Origin: Vicia villosa
Taxonomy: Eukaryota > Streptophyta > Magnoliopsida > Fabales > Fabaceae
Assembly: GCF_029867415.1 (NCBI RefSeq)
Contig: NW_026705297.1
Coordinates: forward strand, 496,001-560,000
Reading direction: 5' to 3'
Length of the DNA stretch: 64,000 nt
This document shows, piece by piece, positions 20,283 through 30,434 of this stretch. The stretch's first letter is position 1; every line of letters begins with the position of its first letter. The translations under genes and the position numbers were made by a program. The notes beneath the pieces were generated by a model. The model searched no databases and had not been told where the DNA came from. It saw only the letters and a program-made list of their open reading frames with translations.

Positions 20283-21023
20283 TCTTGCAGGAAAAGTGTC
20301 TTGACATTGCCGAAAAGGTTGTGGTTCCTTGATAGCGGATGTTCAAGACACATGACGGGAGACCTATCTCTTTTCGTTGAGTTTCAAGCAAAGAAAAAGG
20401 GGTATGTCACCTATGGAGATAACAATCGGGGAGCCATACTTGGTAAAGGAAGTGTAGGTAACCCTTCTACCACTACTATAACTGATGTGCTGCTAGTAGA
20501 AGGCCTTAAACATAATCTTTTAAGTATAAGTCAATTGTGTGACAAAGATTTTAAAGTAATGTTTACAAACTCTGGCTGCACAATAGAACATACTAAGAAA
20601 AGAGACATTATGTTTAAGGGCTTAAGAGTAAACAACATCTACATGCTAAACTTGGATGAGGTATCTAAGTCTAGTACCAAGTGTCTAATTGCTCTAGGCG
20701 AAGACTCATGGCTTTGGCATAGACGTCTTGCCCACATAAATTTTGACTTACTTAATAAAGTTGTCACAAAAGATTTAGTAATCGGCTTACCTAAAATGAA
20801 GTTTTCAAAAGATCATGTATGTGATGCTTGTCAAAAGGGAAAGCAAACAAAAATCTCTTTTAAATCAAAGAACGTGGTTTCAACATCACGCCCTCTTGAA
20901 CTACTTCACATGGATCTCTTTGGCCCTTCAAGGACTAAAAGCATAGGTGGAAACACCTATGGTTTTTTCATTGTCGATGATTACTCTAGATTTTGTTGGA
21001 CAATCTTTCTACCTAGTAAGGAT
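20283..21023 (+). pseudogene. Copia protease and integrase N-terminal half
   Basis: The aspartic protease motif WFLDSGCSRHMTGD starts about 13 residues after the stop, followed by GAILGKGSVG and LLSISQLCD. The GAG-pre-integrase zinc domain follows (WHRRLAHINF, CDACQKGKQ, the HHCC pattern). The integrase core opens with LLHMDLFGPS (first catalytic Asp). The frame is cut after SKD by the solo LTR at 21,024; translation of the track beyond that point is LTR sequence, not protein. Confidence 0.92.
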
Positions 21024-22567
21024 TGTGAATACAAGATTACAATCACAAAGATGTTTTTGATTCATGGCAAACTCAATAAGCATACAAGCAACAAGGTGGA
21101 AGCAGAAAACTCAAAGAAAAGCAAGCATTGATCACTCATGTCAGAACAGATCGACCTATTATGCTTATAGGTTGACTCAACACAAGCAAAACAAGAAGAA
21201 TGCAGAAAAGCAGCAGTTAGGTCGACCTACCATCAACCCAGGTCGACCTAAAATGGAGAAAAATCCATATACTTCTGCTAGGTCGACTCACACATCATCT
21301 AGGTTGACCTAAATTGATGAAATTTACATATCAGTCTGCTAGGTCGACCTACACATCAACTAGGTCGACCTAATCTGAGAAAATGTCCCCAGAATGCATT
21401 TGAAGAGGATTCTGGTCAACCTACTCCTTAAACAAGTCGACCTAACTGGGAGCAAAATTCTGCAAGCTCTGCTAGGTCGACCTAAGCACCGCAAGAGGTC
21501 GACCTAACTGATCAAGAATGCCAAAAATTCTGTTTCTCTCATCTCCAACTGTTAAGCTATCATATATATTGTCCAAGGTTCATTATTGCATGCAACACCA
21601 ACGACTGAAAGATACACAAAGGCTTCTCATCTTCGTTCTTCGTCATCTCCAACACAATTACACATAATCATTCTTGCGTTGAGGGTTAGTGATCGAGTTC
21701 GATAACGTCCATGGAACGAAATTGAAGATTCCTAGTGGGTGAAGATTTGTGGGGTTTTTGGTGAATAAAATCTGCGGGTTTTGTCCTCCAAGATAGGTGT
21801 TTCTTGGGGGTTTTTATCAAGAGGTTTCATCGAGGATCCGGCTGAGTGTGAAGATTGAAGAACAAGGGTTCGAGGGAATTGAAGACACTGCAGAAAGGGA
21901 TCAAAGTGAAGCTCTTGGATAACCTTGATCTGACTTAAGATTAAGGGGGAAGAAGATTCAAAGGATAGACATAATTGGTTTATGGTTTATCGCTTTGTTA
22001 TCTTCTTTGTATATACTACTTTCAACATTAATGAAAGATTACCCAATTTCAGTTTGGAATTGGGGGCAGACGTAGTCGTAGCGAGGACGATCGACGAACT
22101 GCCTAAACAAATATCGTGTTCTTGTCGCTTTTACTTTTTCATTTACGTTCTGTTCATATTTGGTTATAATAGCAAATTGATCAACGATTCGAGTGTTAAG
22201 ATTGTGAATTAAGAACTTATATAAACATCACAATCCATCACATATTGAATCACCGTCAATTTGATCATTATCACCAAGTGTTTGTATATTTGTTTCTATC
22301 ACTTTTACTGCATTGCAAACATTGTCCATTATACAAGAAGTTAATCTGATTTTCAATAAGAGCAACGCTTTGATTCTGCAACGTATACTCTTATCACTTA
22401 CCTCAAGTTGTTGACTGGTTTTAAACACATATACAATCGTTTCGATAGTGGTTCGGAATAGACGCGAGTCGATTCAGAATCACTTCCGCCGAAAAGTCGT
22501 TTAACTCCGTAAAACTGTGAACGATCTATTCACCCCCCCCTCTAGATCCTAAGGCCAGCGTCTAACA
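21024..22567 (+). mobile_element. Copia solo LTR (1,544 bp) inside the integrase
   Basis: Starts TGTGAATACAAG and ends GCGTCTAACA. The perfect target duplication AGGAT lies at 21,019-21,023 and 22,568-22,572. It is clearly the same family as the host element's LTRs but more diverged, with a longer palindrome array and many substitutions, so it came from another subfamily. The integrase frame resumes exactly after the second AGGAT. It is in the same orientation as the host. Confidence 0.97.
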
Positions 22568-22572
22568 AGGAT

Positions 22573-23877
22573 CAAACTTTTCCAGCTTTCACACAATTTG
22601 CAAGATTATGTCAAAATAAAATGAACAACAAAATAGTTGCAATTCGAAGTGATCACGGTGGAGAGTTTGAAAACTATCTTTTTGAAAAATACTGTGATAA
22701 ACATGGAATTGAGCATAACTTTTCAGCTCCTAGAACACCTCAACAAAACGGAGTGGTTGAACGTAAAAATCGGGTTCTAAAGGAGCTGGCAAGAACAATG
22801 CTGAATGAGGGTAATCTACCCAAGTATTTCTGGGCTGACGCGATTAGCACCGCATGTTATGTTTTGAATAGGATAATAATACGTCCTATACTGAACAAAA
22901 CTCCTTATGAATTACTAAAAGGTAGAAAACCAAATGTATCTCATCTCCATGTATTCGGTTGCAAGTGTTTTGTCTTGAACAATGGTAAGGATAATCTTGG
23001 TAAATTCGATGCTAAAGCTGATGAGGGCATATTCCTTGGTTACTCACAATCCAGCAAAGCATATCGGGTATATAATAAGAGATTACTTATAGTAGAAGAG
23101 TCAGTACACGTGTCTTTTGATGAATCTTATACAAAATATGTCGAGAAAGGTCTTTCGTTTAATGGTGCAGGTCCATCCACTGAAGACATTGTCAAAGATA
23201 AGGAAGACGAGAATGAAAGTATTGTAAAGAAAGATGCTGAGAAAGAGAAAGATGAGTCTCATAATGAAAATGAAAAGGAAAGCATCTCAAACAATGAAGA
23301 ACTTCCTAAGGCCTGGACAAATGTGAAAGACCATCCAATTGACAATATAATAGGAGACATCTCAAGGGGCGTTACAACACGCTCAAAGATAAGTAACTTC
23401 TGTCATCATTTTGCTTTTGTTTCACAAGTTGAGCCGAAAAACGCTAAGGATGCATTACTTGATGAGCATTGGAAAATGGCCATGCAAGAAGAATTAAACC
23501 AATTTAAATGGAATGATGTTTGGGACTTAGTCCCTCATCCGGGAGATCATCAAGTAATAGGCACTAGATGGGTTTTTCGTAACAAACTTGATGAAAACAG
23601 CGTTATTACTAGAAACAAAGCTAGATTAGTTGCCCAAGGTTATAATCAAGAGGAAGGTATTGATTATGAAGAGACATACGCTCCTGTAGCACGTCTCGAA
23701 GCTATTCGTCTATTACTTGCTTATGCGTGTTCTAAAGACTTCAAACTATTCCAAATGGATGTTAAAAGTGCCTTTCTAAATGGCTATATAAATGAAGAAG
23801 TCTATGTAGCTCAGCCACCCGGCTTTGAGAATTACATGTATCCAACTCATGTTTATAAACTGAAACGTGCTCTATAG
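22573..23877 (+). pseudogene. Copia integrase C-terminal half and RT N-terminal part
   Basis: Integrase continues with the second Asp ([11 protein letters not shown]) and the catalytic Glu region ([13 protein letters not shown]), then [18 protein letters not shown] and the chromatin-proximal tail. An acidic spacer ([21 protein letters not shown]) leads to [52 protein letters not shown] [15 protein letters not shown], and [23 protein letters not shown] at 23,875 replaces the Tyr codon of the conserved LYGLKQAPRAWY motif; the frame continues unchanged. Confidence 0.93.
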
Positions 23878-24687
23878 GGTCTTAAACAAGCCCCTCGGGC
23901 TTGGTACGAACGTTTGAGCAAATTTCTTCTTAGTCAAGGGTACTCTAGGGGTAAAGTTGACACTACTCTCTTTATTAAAAGAAAAGATAAAGATGTTCTC
24001 TTAGTCCAAGTTTATGTAGATGATATTATATTTGGGTCGACTAGTGCAAAACTTGTCAAAGATTTTTCTAAGCTTATGCAGAGTGAATTTGAGATGAGTC
24101 TCATGGGTGAGCTAAATTTCTTCCTTGGCCTACAAATCAAGCAACTCAGTCATGGAACGTTTGTGAGTCAAACTAAATACTGTACGGAGCTGCTCAAAAG
24201 ATTTGGAATGAGTGAAGCGAAGGAAATTGACACACCTATGGCAACAAATACTAACCTAGACAAAGATGAGAAAGGTAAAGAGGTTGACGTGAAATTGTAC
24301 CGAGGTATGATAGGTTCACTATTGTATCTTACTGCCTCAAGACCAGGCATTATGTTTAGTGTGTGTATGTGTGCAAGATATCAATCTTGTCCAAAAGAAT
24401 CTCACTTAAAAGCTGTCAAAAGAATTCTGCGATACTTACGTGGAACTACTACATATGGCCTATGGTATCCAAAGGGAAATGAGTGCTATTTGGTAGGATT
24501 CTCCGATTCAGATTTTGCTGGCTGCAAATCCGATAGAAAAAGTACCAGTGGAACATGTCATCTATTCTCAAATTCATTGATAAGTTGGCATAGCAAGAAA
24601 CAAGTATCGGTTGCATTATCTACTGCTGAGGCAGAATATGTAGCTGCTGGAAGCTGCTGTGCACAAATATTATGGCTCAAGCAATAA
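23878..24687 (+). pseudogene. Copia RT catalytic part and RNase H
   Basis: In frame after the TAG: GLKQAPRAWYERLSKFL, then the catalytic box VQVYVDDIIFGST with both aspartates, MSLMGELNFFLGLQIKQ, and TASRPGIMFSVCMCARYQ. RNase H follows with GFSDSDFAGCKSDRKSTSGT and ALSTAEAEYVAAGSCCAQ. The frame stops at TAA 24,685-24,687, where a Gln codon is usual, and then continues. Confidence 0.93.
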
Positions 24688-24966
24688 CTTCTTGACTTTG
24701 GTATTAAGCTTGATCGTATACCTATCATGTGCGACAACACGAGTGCCATAAACTTGAGTAAAAATCCTGTCTTACACTCACGAACCAAGCATATTGAAAT
24801 AAGACATCACTTCCTACGAGATCATGTAGAGAAAGGAGACGTTACATTTGAACATGTAGAAAGCCATAAGCAACTAGCTGACATCTTCACCAAACCTCTA
24901 GCAACGGAGCAATACTTCAACATTCGTAGGGAATTAGGGATACTCGATATCTCTAATTTGGGCTAA
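24688..24966 (+). pseudogene. Copia RNase H C-terminus
   Basis: Same frame as the segment before. It carries the conserved end of copia RNase H: CDNTSAINLSKNPVLHSRTKHIEI, RHHFLRDHVEKGDV (split here for length), and QLADIFTKPL near the C-terminus. The final stop at 24,964-24,966 looks natural. No further ORF follows before the 3' LTR. Confidence 0.9.
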
Positions 24967-25514
24967 TTACGTTTGTTCTCTCTTAATGTTATTCCTTTAC
25001 TTTATATCTATATTTTTCTGCTAACATTTCTCTTAGCGTAAAGGTAGTTCACTATCAAGCCAGGCGTCATTCCACATTGACTAAAGGCTGCCACTAAAGT
25101 TGACACCTACATATTGAGAAAGCGGTAACGTAACTGTTGTTCACTTCCAAAAATATTATTGATACTATAATATGCTATCAATTAACATGCTTATAGTGAC
25201 TTCATACATATATCTCTCTTGCTCATGCATGTGTTTCATCTTTAATGTACCTTTAAACATATTTGGCTCTCATGCTATCACTATCTACCTTTTATCTACT
25301 ATACTATGAATGCTAGCGTTTTATCTATGTTTCTCTCGTTACTCTCCTCTTCTGTTTTTCTTGTATCTCTTTTGATGTTGTCAAAGGGGGAGATAGATGC
25401 TGAGTGTACGGGGGAGCTCAGCTGAGTGAATAGATGTTGAGTGTACGGGGGAGCTTTTACCACTTATTGCCAAAGCTTCTACTACCGATTTGCCATCATC
25501 AAAAAGGGGGAGTA
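24967..25514 (+). other. Copia 3' spacer with repeated polypurine tracts
   Basis: Non-coding. It contains AAAGGGGGAGATAG (25,383), two copies of GTACGGGGGAGCT (about 25,407 and 25,444) and the LTR-proximal AAAAAGGGGGAG (25,501-25,512). The last is the likely plus-strand primer because it abuts the LTR. Several GGGGGAG tracts ahead of the LTR are typical of SIRE/Maximus elements. Confidence 0.8.
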
Positions 25515-27010
25515 TGTGAATACAAGATCACACTCACAAAGATGTTTTTGATTCATGGCAAACTCAACAAGCATACAAGCAACAAGATACAAGCAGAAGA
25601 ACTCAAAGAAAAGCAAGCATTGGTCACTCATAACAGAGCAGGTCGACCTACTATGAATACAGGTCGACTCAACACAAGCAAAATAACAGGAACTCAGAAA
25701 AACAGCAGTCAGGTCGACCTACTCCCAACACAGGTCGACCTAAAATGAAGAAATTTACATATCATTCTGCTAGGTCGACCTACACAACAACTAGGTCGAC
25801 CTAATCTGAGGAAATGTCCCCAAAACGCATCTGAAGTGGATTCTGGTCGACCTACTTCTTTAACAGGTCGACCTAACTGGGAACAAATGACATCCAAAGG
25901 ATATGCAGCTCTGTTAGGTCGACCTAAGCACCACAAGAGGTCGACCTATCTGATCAAAAATGCCAAAATTTCTGGTTTTCTCTACTCCAACTGATAAGCT
26001 CTCATATATATTGTCCAAGGTTCAATTATTGCACAGAACACCAACGACTGAAAGATACACAAAGTCTTCTCATCTTCGTTCTTCATTATCTCCAACACAA
26101 TTACACATAATCATTCTTGCGTTGAGGGTTAGTGATCGAGTTCGATAACGTCCATGGAACGGAATTGAAGATTCCTAGTGGGTGAAGATTTGTGGGGTTT
26201 TTGGTGAATAAAATCCGAGGGTTTTATCCTCCAAGATAGGTGTTTCTTGGGGGTTTTTATCAAGAGGTTTCATCGAGGATCCATCTGAGTGTGAAGATTG
26301 AAGAACAAGGGTTCAAGGCAATTCAAGACACTGCAGAAAAGGGATCAAGTGAAGCTCTTGGATCACCTTGATCTGGCTCAAGATTAAGGGGGAAGAAGAT
26401 TCAAAGGATCGACAAATTCGGTTTATTGTTTATCGCTTTGTTTTCTTCTTTGTATAAACTGCTTTCAACATTAATGGAAGATTTCCCAATTTCAATTTGG
26501 AATTGGGGGCACACGTAGTCGTAGCGAGGACGATCGACGAACTGCCTGAACAAATATCGTGTTCTTGTCGCTTTTATCTTTTCATTTACGTTCTGTTCAT
26601 ATTTGGCCATAATTGCAAAATTGATTAACGATTCAAGTGTTAAAATTGTGAATTAAGGTTCTGCATAAACATCACAATTCACCACATCTTGAATCATCAT
26701 CAATTTGAACATTATCACCAAGTGTTTGTCTTTTTGCTTATTCCATTATTACTGCATTGCAAACCAAAGTTTGTCAATTTAGAAGTTAATTGATTTTCAG
26801 CTGTGAAACGTATTGATTCGATAACATATCACTTCATCGTTAATCTCAATTATCTTATGGTTTTGTCACATATACGACCCTTGCAATAACGGTCCGGAAT
26901 AGACGCAAGTCGATTCAGAACCGCTTTCGCTTTAGTTCGAAATAATTCCGATAAACTCTGTGAGATCTATTCACCCCCCCCCCTCTAGATCCTCAGGCCA
27001 GCGTCTAGCA
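25515..27010 (+). repeat. Copia 3' LTR (1,496 bp)
   Basis: Starts TGTGAATACAAG and ends GCGTCTAGCA. It has the same length as the 5' LTR with about nine substitutions by eye, one of which is in the terminal inverted bases (TAACA to TAGCA). It is followed by the target duplication GAAAA. Confidence 0.95.
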
Positions 27011-27261
27011 GAAAATGCCTTGCTTATGGATGTCTTGGTTTAGTACCTACAAAACAAAAGCCTACAAAGAAACAAAGCAATATTTTTGGTATTTGGGTTA
27101 GTATAATATGCATACAAGATAAACAATCATTGGTGCTTGATGGTCCCTCTTATTGATGAGGTGAGTGCAACACCACAAACAAAACTTCCAAGTGAAGATC
27201 TTGATTAATGATTGGGATATGAATGATATAGGATCTTAGGGTCAAAAATTGGGGTATGACA
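27011..27261 (-). repeat. Ogre LTR, first 250 bp, displaced by the copia element
   Basis: On the minus strand the LTR starts TGTCATACCCCAATTTTTG at 27,261 and continues to the copia target duplication. The same 250 bp, uninterrupted and joined to the rest of the LTR, occur at 29,940-30,188. This LTR is both the 5' LTR of the left Ogre and the 3' LTR of the deleted Ogre to its right. Confidence 0.9.
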
Positions 27262-27277
27262 GATGCCCCTATTTAAG
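27262..27277 (-). other. Ogre polypurine tract
   Basis: The minus strand reads TTAAATAGGGGCATC immediately before the LTR start TGTCATACC. This shows that the sequence to the right (27,262-29,346) is the 3' end of an Ogre whose 3' LTR is the LTR at 27,261. Confidence 0.75.
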
Positions 27278-27675
27278 TTTCTTCGATTTGGAGATACGAT
27301 GATTGGAAATCTTCGTTTTGACGAAATCGAAGAGACTTAAATATATAAAACACAATTTTTGAACCTAAGATGCTATGCAATGTTTAATGAATGCATATGA
27401 TGAGGATAAAACACGGCAACACCGGGGAGAAAAAGGAACTCCACTGGGGAAAACAAATGTCTTGTTGGCATAACTCCACTGGGGAAGGCAAGACTTTGTT
27501 GGAGAGACGAAACTTTGGTGGGAAAAGAAACTTCTTTGGGGAAAACATTTTGCACCAGAGAGGTTAAAGCATCACCTTTCGCTGGAGGTGAGAAAATGGG
27601 GTATCCTCTTTCACTGGGGATGAGAAAGTATGCATCCTGAATCAGAATGCCAATCTTCCGTTAACAGAAAACACA
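27278..27675 (-). other. Ogre 3' spacer next to the LTR
   Basis: About 400 bases between tandem array and polypurine tract. It contains a loose repeat of AACTCCACTGGGGA / CTTTGTTGGAGA type units (27,425-27,550). There is no coding frame that I recognise. Confidence 0.6.
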
Positions 27676-28300
27676 CCATCGTACCACTGATGATATGAAG
27701 AGATGTACCGCCGTACCACTGACGATAACACATACCAACGTTCCACTGAAGGTATGAAGAGACATACCACCGTACCACTGATGATATAAAAAGAGATAAT
27801 TCACCGACGTACCACTGACGATGAAAGAGATGTACCGCCGTACCACTGACGATAACACATACCAACGTTCCACTGAAGGTATGAAGAGATATACCACCGT
27901 ACCACTGATGATATAAAAAGAGATAATTCATCGACGTACCACTGACGATGAAAGAGATGTACCGCCGTACCACTGACGATAACACATACCAACGTTCCAC
28001 TGAAGGTATGAAGAGATATACCACCGTACCACTGATGATATAAAAAGAGATAATTCATCGACGTACCACTGACGATGAAAGAGATGTACCGCCGTACCAC
28101 TGACGATAACACATACCAACGTTCCACTGAAGGTATGAAGAGATATACCACCGTACCACTGATGATATAAAAAGAGATAATTCATCGACGTACCACTGAC
28201 GATGAAAAAGATATACCGTCGTACCACTGACGATAACATATACCAACGTTCCACTGAAGGTATGAAGAGATGCCCCTTCGTATCACTGACGGTGAAGAGC
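27676..28300 (-). repeat. 127-bp tandem array in the Ogre 3' spacer
   Basis: Four to five tandem monomers of about 127 bp, each built from shorter GTACCACTGACGAT / GTTCCACTGAAGGT units (for example CCGTACCACTGATGATATAAA at 27,769, 27,896, 28,023 and 28,150). Adjacent monomers are almost identical. The long overlapping minus-strand ORFs here (27,611-28,302) simply repeat the monomer translation and are not genes. The array edge is also seen at base 1 of the window. Confidence 0.95.
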
Positions 28301-29346
28301 AATCAATAATACTTTTTCAAAGATTTGAGGATGCCAACACAAATGCATAATCTCAATATTCATCGTCCAGCAACCAAAATTCAATCCATGACCAAATGGA
28401 AAGAAGCTGCTAAAAAGACTGGACTAAGTGAGGGAGAAACTCACTGGTCTTCTGTTCGTAGACATCTGAACAGAATAACTGAAACATATTATCCACCTAG
28501 AAACAAATTCAGTGGGGATTTTCAAGGAAAGTGAGCTTTTTCTGCTTAAGACACTCTAAATGAAAGAGCAATCTGTTTGACAATAAACTTCATGATGGCA
28601 AATGTGAATGTATGACTGTTTTTGATGCATGTTAATGATGCATATGTTGCCAAAACTTAGCACAAGAATTAACTCAAGAGATGGAGTACGAAAATAACAT
28701 AATCAAGCATGTCTCAAGCTGAACACCAGAGCAGAAACTGCTATAACAATCTTTTGATGGCTTCAGAATAAATGCTACCTAACACTAGGGGAACATCGGA
28801 GCTGAGAGAACACAGCAGCTGAGTTCTACACCATATTCGAACCAGGCCAAAGGTGCATTGAGTGGAACACATTCTTCTTCTTTTGCATATGAATATATCA
28901 ACATATCCATTCCATGTAATGCACTCATGAATCAAAGTAAAACTTCCTTTTATATATTTCAAAAAAGGATTTTGTTGAGATCAATTTTATTTTTGTTTCA
29001 AAAATTATTATCACCAGTAAATGACATTTTGAGAGATACGAAAGAAATAAGATTGCCAATAAAAGGTAAAGGCTCAAACTTTTTTAATAGAATGGTAGCC
29101 TGCAAAAGGCAAGACCCCATGGATTATTACAAAATTTGGAAAGTGGTAATTTTGTGGAAAAGGTACATTGAAATGTAATGACCCCGTCCTCTCTCTCAAC
29201 TTGGAATTCCTGAGCAAAGGCTTCCGTTGAAATGTGTTGAACTTCTTCATGATAAACAGATGACTGCTGATGATCAAGTCTTGTCTGATGTAGTTACTTG
29301 CCATTAATCCCTAACTTTTGCCTGGACCGCCCTTTCGGGTTTTTAT
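28301..29346 (-). repeat. Second copy of the Ogre 3' spacer
   Basis: Colinear with bases 83-1,121, about 98 percent identical by eye. It includes one TGGACCGCCCTTTCGGG unit and then breaks off at about 29,347 into LTR sequence. No coding content is recognised. Confidence 0.9.
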
Positions 29347-30188
29347 TCTGAGCAAAACTAGCAAGATTCAATGTGAATCTCACTAATTCTATGGAAAATG
29401 AACTTTGGGTGAGGGTTTTGGAAAGGGTGAGAAATGAATTTGCAAGCAATTTTTTGGCTCTCCAAGCTTGAGAAATGAGAGAGTAGAGGTCTCTATTTAT
29501 AGAATTGGAGCAAGAGTAGTGGTAGTTTGGTCTTTTTGCATTTGGTAATTAGCTTATGTTTAATTGGTGTTTAAATGGTATTTAAATGGTATTTAAATGG
29601 TAAAATGGTATTTAAATGGTACAATGAAAGGAATTAATTTTGATGAGGTGGAAAATTGGTAAAATAACAAAAATGATCAAAGAAAAAGGTGCCAAAATGA
29701 TGTCAAGCTTCCCTCTCTATTTTTTTTGAATTTCGCCCCAAGGAAATCGATTTCCCCAGGAGTGAAATCGATTTCACTCTGTTCCAGAAGAGAATTTGGC
29801 GCAAAATACACTAGGGAAATCGATTTACCCAGGAGGGAAATCGATTTCATGCTGTCCAGAATGTGATTTTGTTGAAAATTGCTGCAGGGAAATTGATTTA
29901 CCCAGTAGGGAAATCGATTTCATCAGTCCAAAATGTGGAAAATGCCTTGCTTATGGATGTCTTGGTTTAGTACCTACAAAACAAAAGCCTACAAAGAAAC
30001 AAAGCAATATTTTTGGTATTTGGGTTAGTATAATATGCATACAAGATAAACAATCATTGGTGCTTGATGGTCCCTCTTATTGATGAGGTGAGTGCAACAC
30101 CACAAACAAAACTTCCAAGTGAAGCTCTTGATTAATGATTGGGATATGAATGATATAGGATCTTAGGGTCAAAAATTGGGGTATGACA
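29347..30188 (-). repeat. Second Ogre LTR, 5' fragment with an empty copia site
   Basis: 842 bp matching 16,395-16,993 plus 27,016-27,261. It starts TGTCATACCCC at 30,188 and is truncated at 29,347. The sequence around 29,936-29,950 (TGTGGAAAATGCC) is the unoccupied form of the copia insertion site and confirms the GAAAA duplication. Confidence 0.92.
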
Positions 30189-30353
30189 ATCACCATCTAG
30201 ACCAAGAAAGTAACTTTCAAGTCTGTCTTTCCAGTATTCAAAGTTTTCACCATCAAATACTGGTGGTCTAGAATATCCATTTCCATTTCCATTGTTGTTT
30301 TGATCATTAGAAACAGGTGTAGCAATTGATGCAACTGTTGATGGATCAACCAT
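30189..30353 (-). pseudogene. SIRE-like copia gag, N-terminal stub
   Basis: The minus-strand ORF starts MVDPSTVASIATPVSNDQ, with a short Asn/Gly repeat, then RPPVFDGENFEYWKDRLESY, the conserved copia gag opening, and ends LGLDGD where the Ogre LTR begins. The rest of this element must lie to the left of the Ogre complex, outside the window. Methionine 1 lies 67 bases after the primer site, as expected. Confidence 0.85.
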
Positions 30354-30420
30354 ATTGACTTAATGTTTTTCTCCTTGAATCTTTTTCTAACACGGTTAAG
30401 TTCTTGCACCTAGAACCGGT

Positions 30421-30432
30421 GCTCTGATGCCA
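30421..30432 (-). other. SIRE-like copia primer-binding site
   Basis: The minus strand reads TGGCATCAGAGC, a one-base variant of the initiator tRNA-Met site TGGTATCAGAGC, two bases after the LTR end CCTTCA. Confidence 0.85.
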
Positions 30433-30434
30433 AT

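Larger units (their letters stand above)
16994..27010 (+). mobile_element. SIRE/Maximus-type Ty1/copia retrotransposon, full length, inserted in the Ogre LTR
   Basis: Two LTRs of equal length (1,496 bp each: 16,994-18,489 and 25,515-27,010) differ at about nine positions by eye. They enclose a Met-tRNA primer site, gag, protease, integrase, RT, RNase H and a polypurine tract in copia order. A perfect 5-bp target duplication GAAAA flanks it (16,989-16,993 and 27,011-27,015). The gag type and the long 3' spacer with several GGGGGAG tracts fit the Maximus/SIRE lineage. No env-like ORF is found. The coding region is disabled by a frameshift near 19,430, stops at 20,280, 23,875 and 24,685, and a solo LTR. 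Confidence 0.95.
1..27261 (-). mobile_element. Ogre-type Ty3/gypsy retrotransposon (5' LTR, ORF1, gag-pol, 3' spacer), heavily interrupted
   Basis: Read on the minus strand the order is: 5' LTR (27,261 down to 13,805, split by a copia element), primer site, leader, ORF1, gag, protease, RT, RNase H, a second RNase H, integrase, and a repeat-rich 3' spacer that runs off the window at base 1. An extra ORF upstream of gag, a putative intron between protease and RT, a second RNase H and a Tat-type primer site are known hallmarks of the Ogre/Tat lineage. The 3' LTR is outside the window. It cannot encode a complete polyprotein: gag-pol has in-frame stops at 10,123, 9,019 and about 3,869, a frameshift near 4,410, and a 3.1-kb insertion in the protease region. 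Confidence 0.9.
27262..30188 (-). mobile_element. Internally deleted Ogre: LTR fragment plus 3' spacer
   Basis: The minus-strand order is: LTR start (30,188) to mid-LTR (29,347), an abrupt junction, Ogre 3' spacer (29,346-27,278), polypurine tract, shared LTR. The rest of the 5' LTR, the primer site, ORF1, gag and pol are missing, which indicates one large deletion of internal sequence. The right end (ATCAC at 30,189) is the target inside the SIRE-like gag. The matching left target duplication must lie outside the window. Confidence 0.8.

Noticed and set aside
24967..25514. Env-like ORF expected in some SIRE elements
   Set aside because: No open frame of sufficient length exists between the RNase H end and the 3' LTR.
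27676..28300. CRISPR-like direct repeats
   Set aside because: The repeats are 127 bp with no unique spacers and lie in a plant retrotransposon spacer.
27611..28302. Five overlapping minus-strand ORFs of 63-137 codons with repeated SVVRRYISF-type text
   Set aside because: They are translations of the 127-bp tandem array in several phases; monomer length (127) is not a multiple of three and no domain is present.
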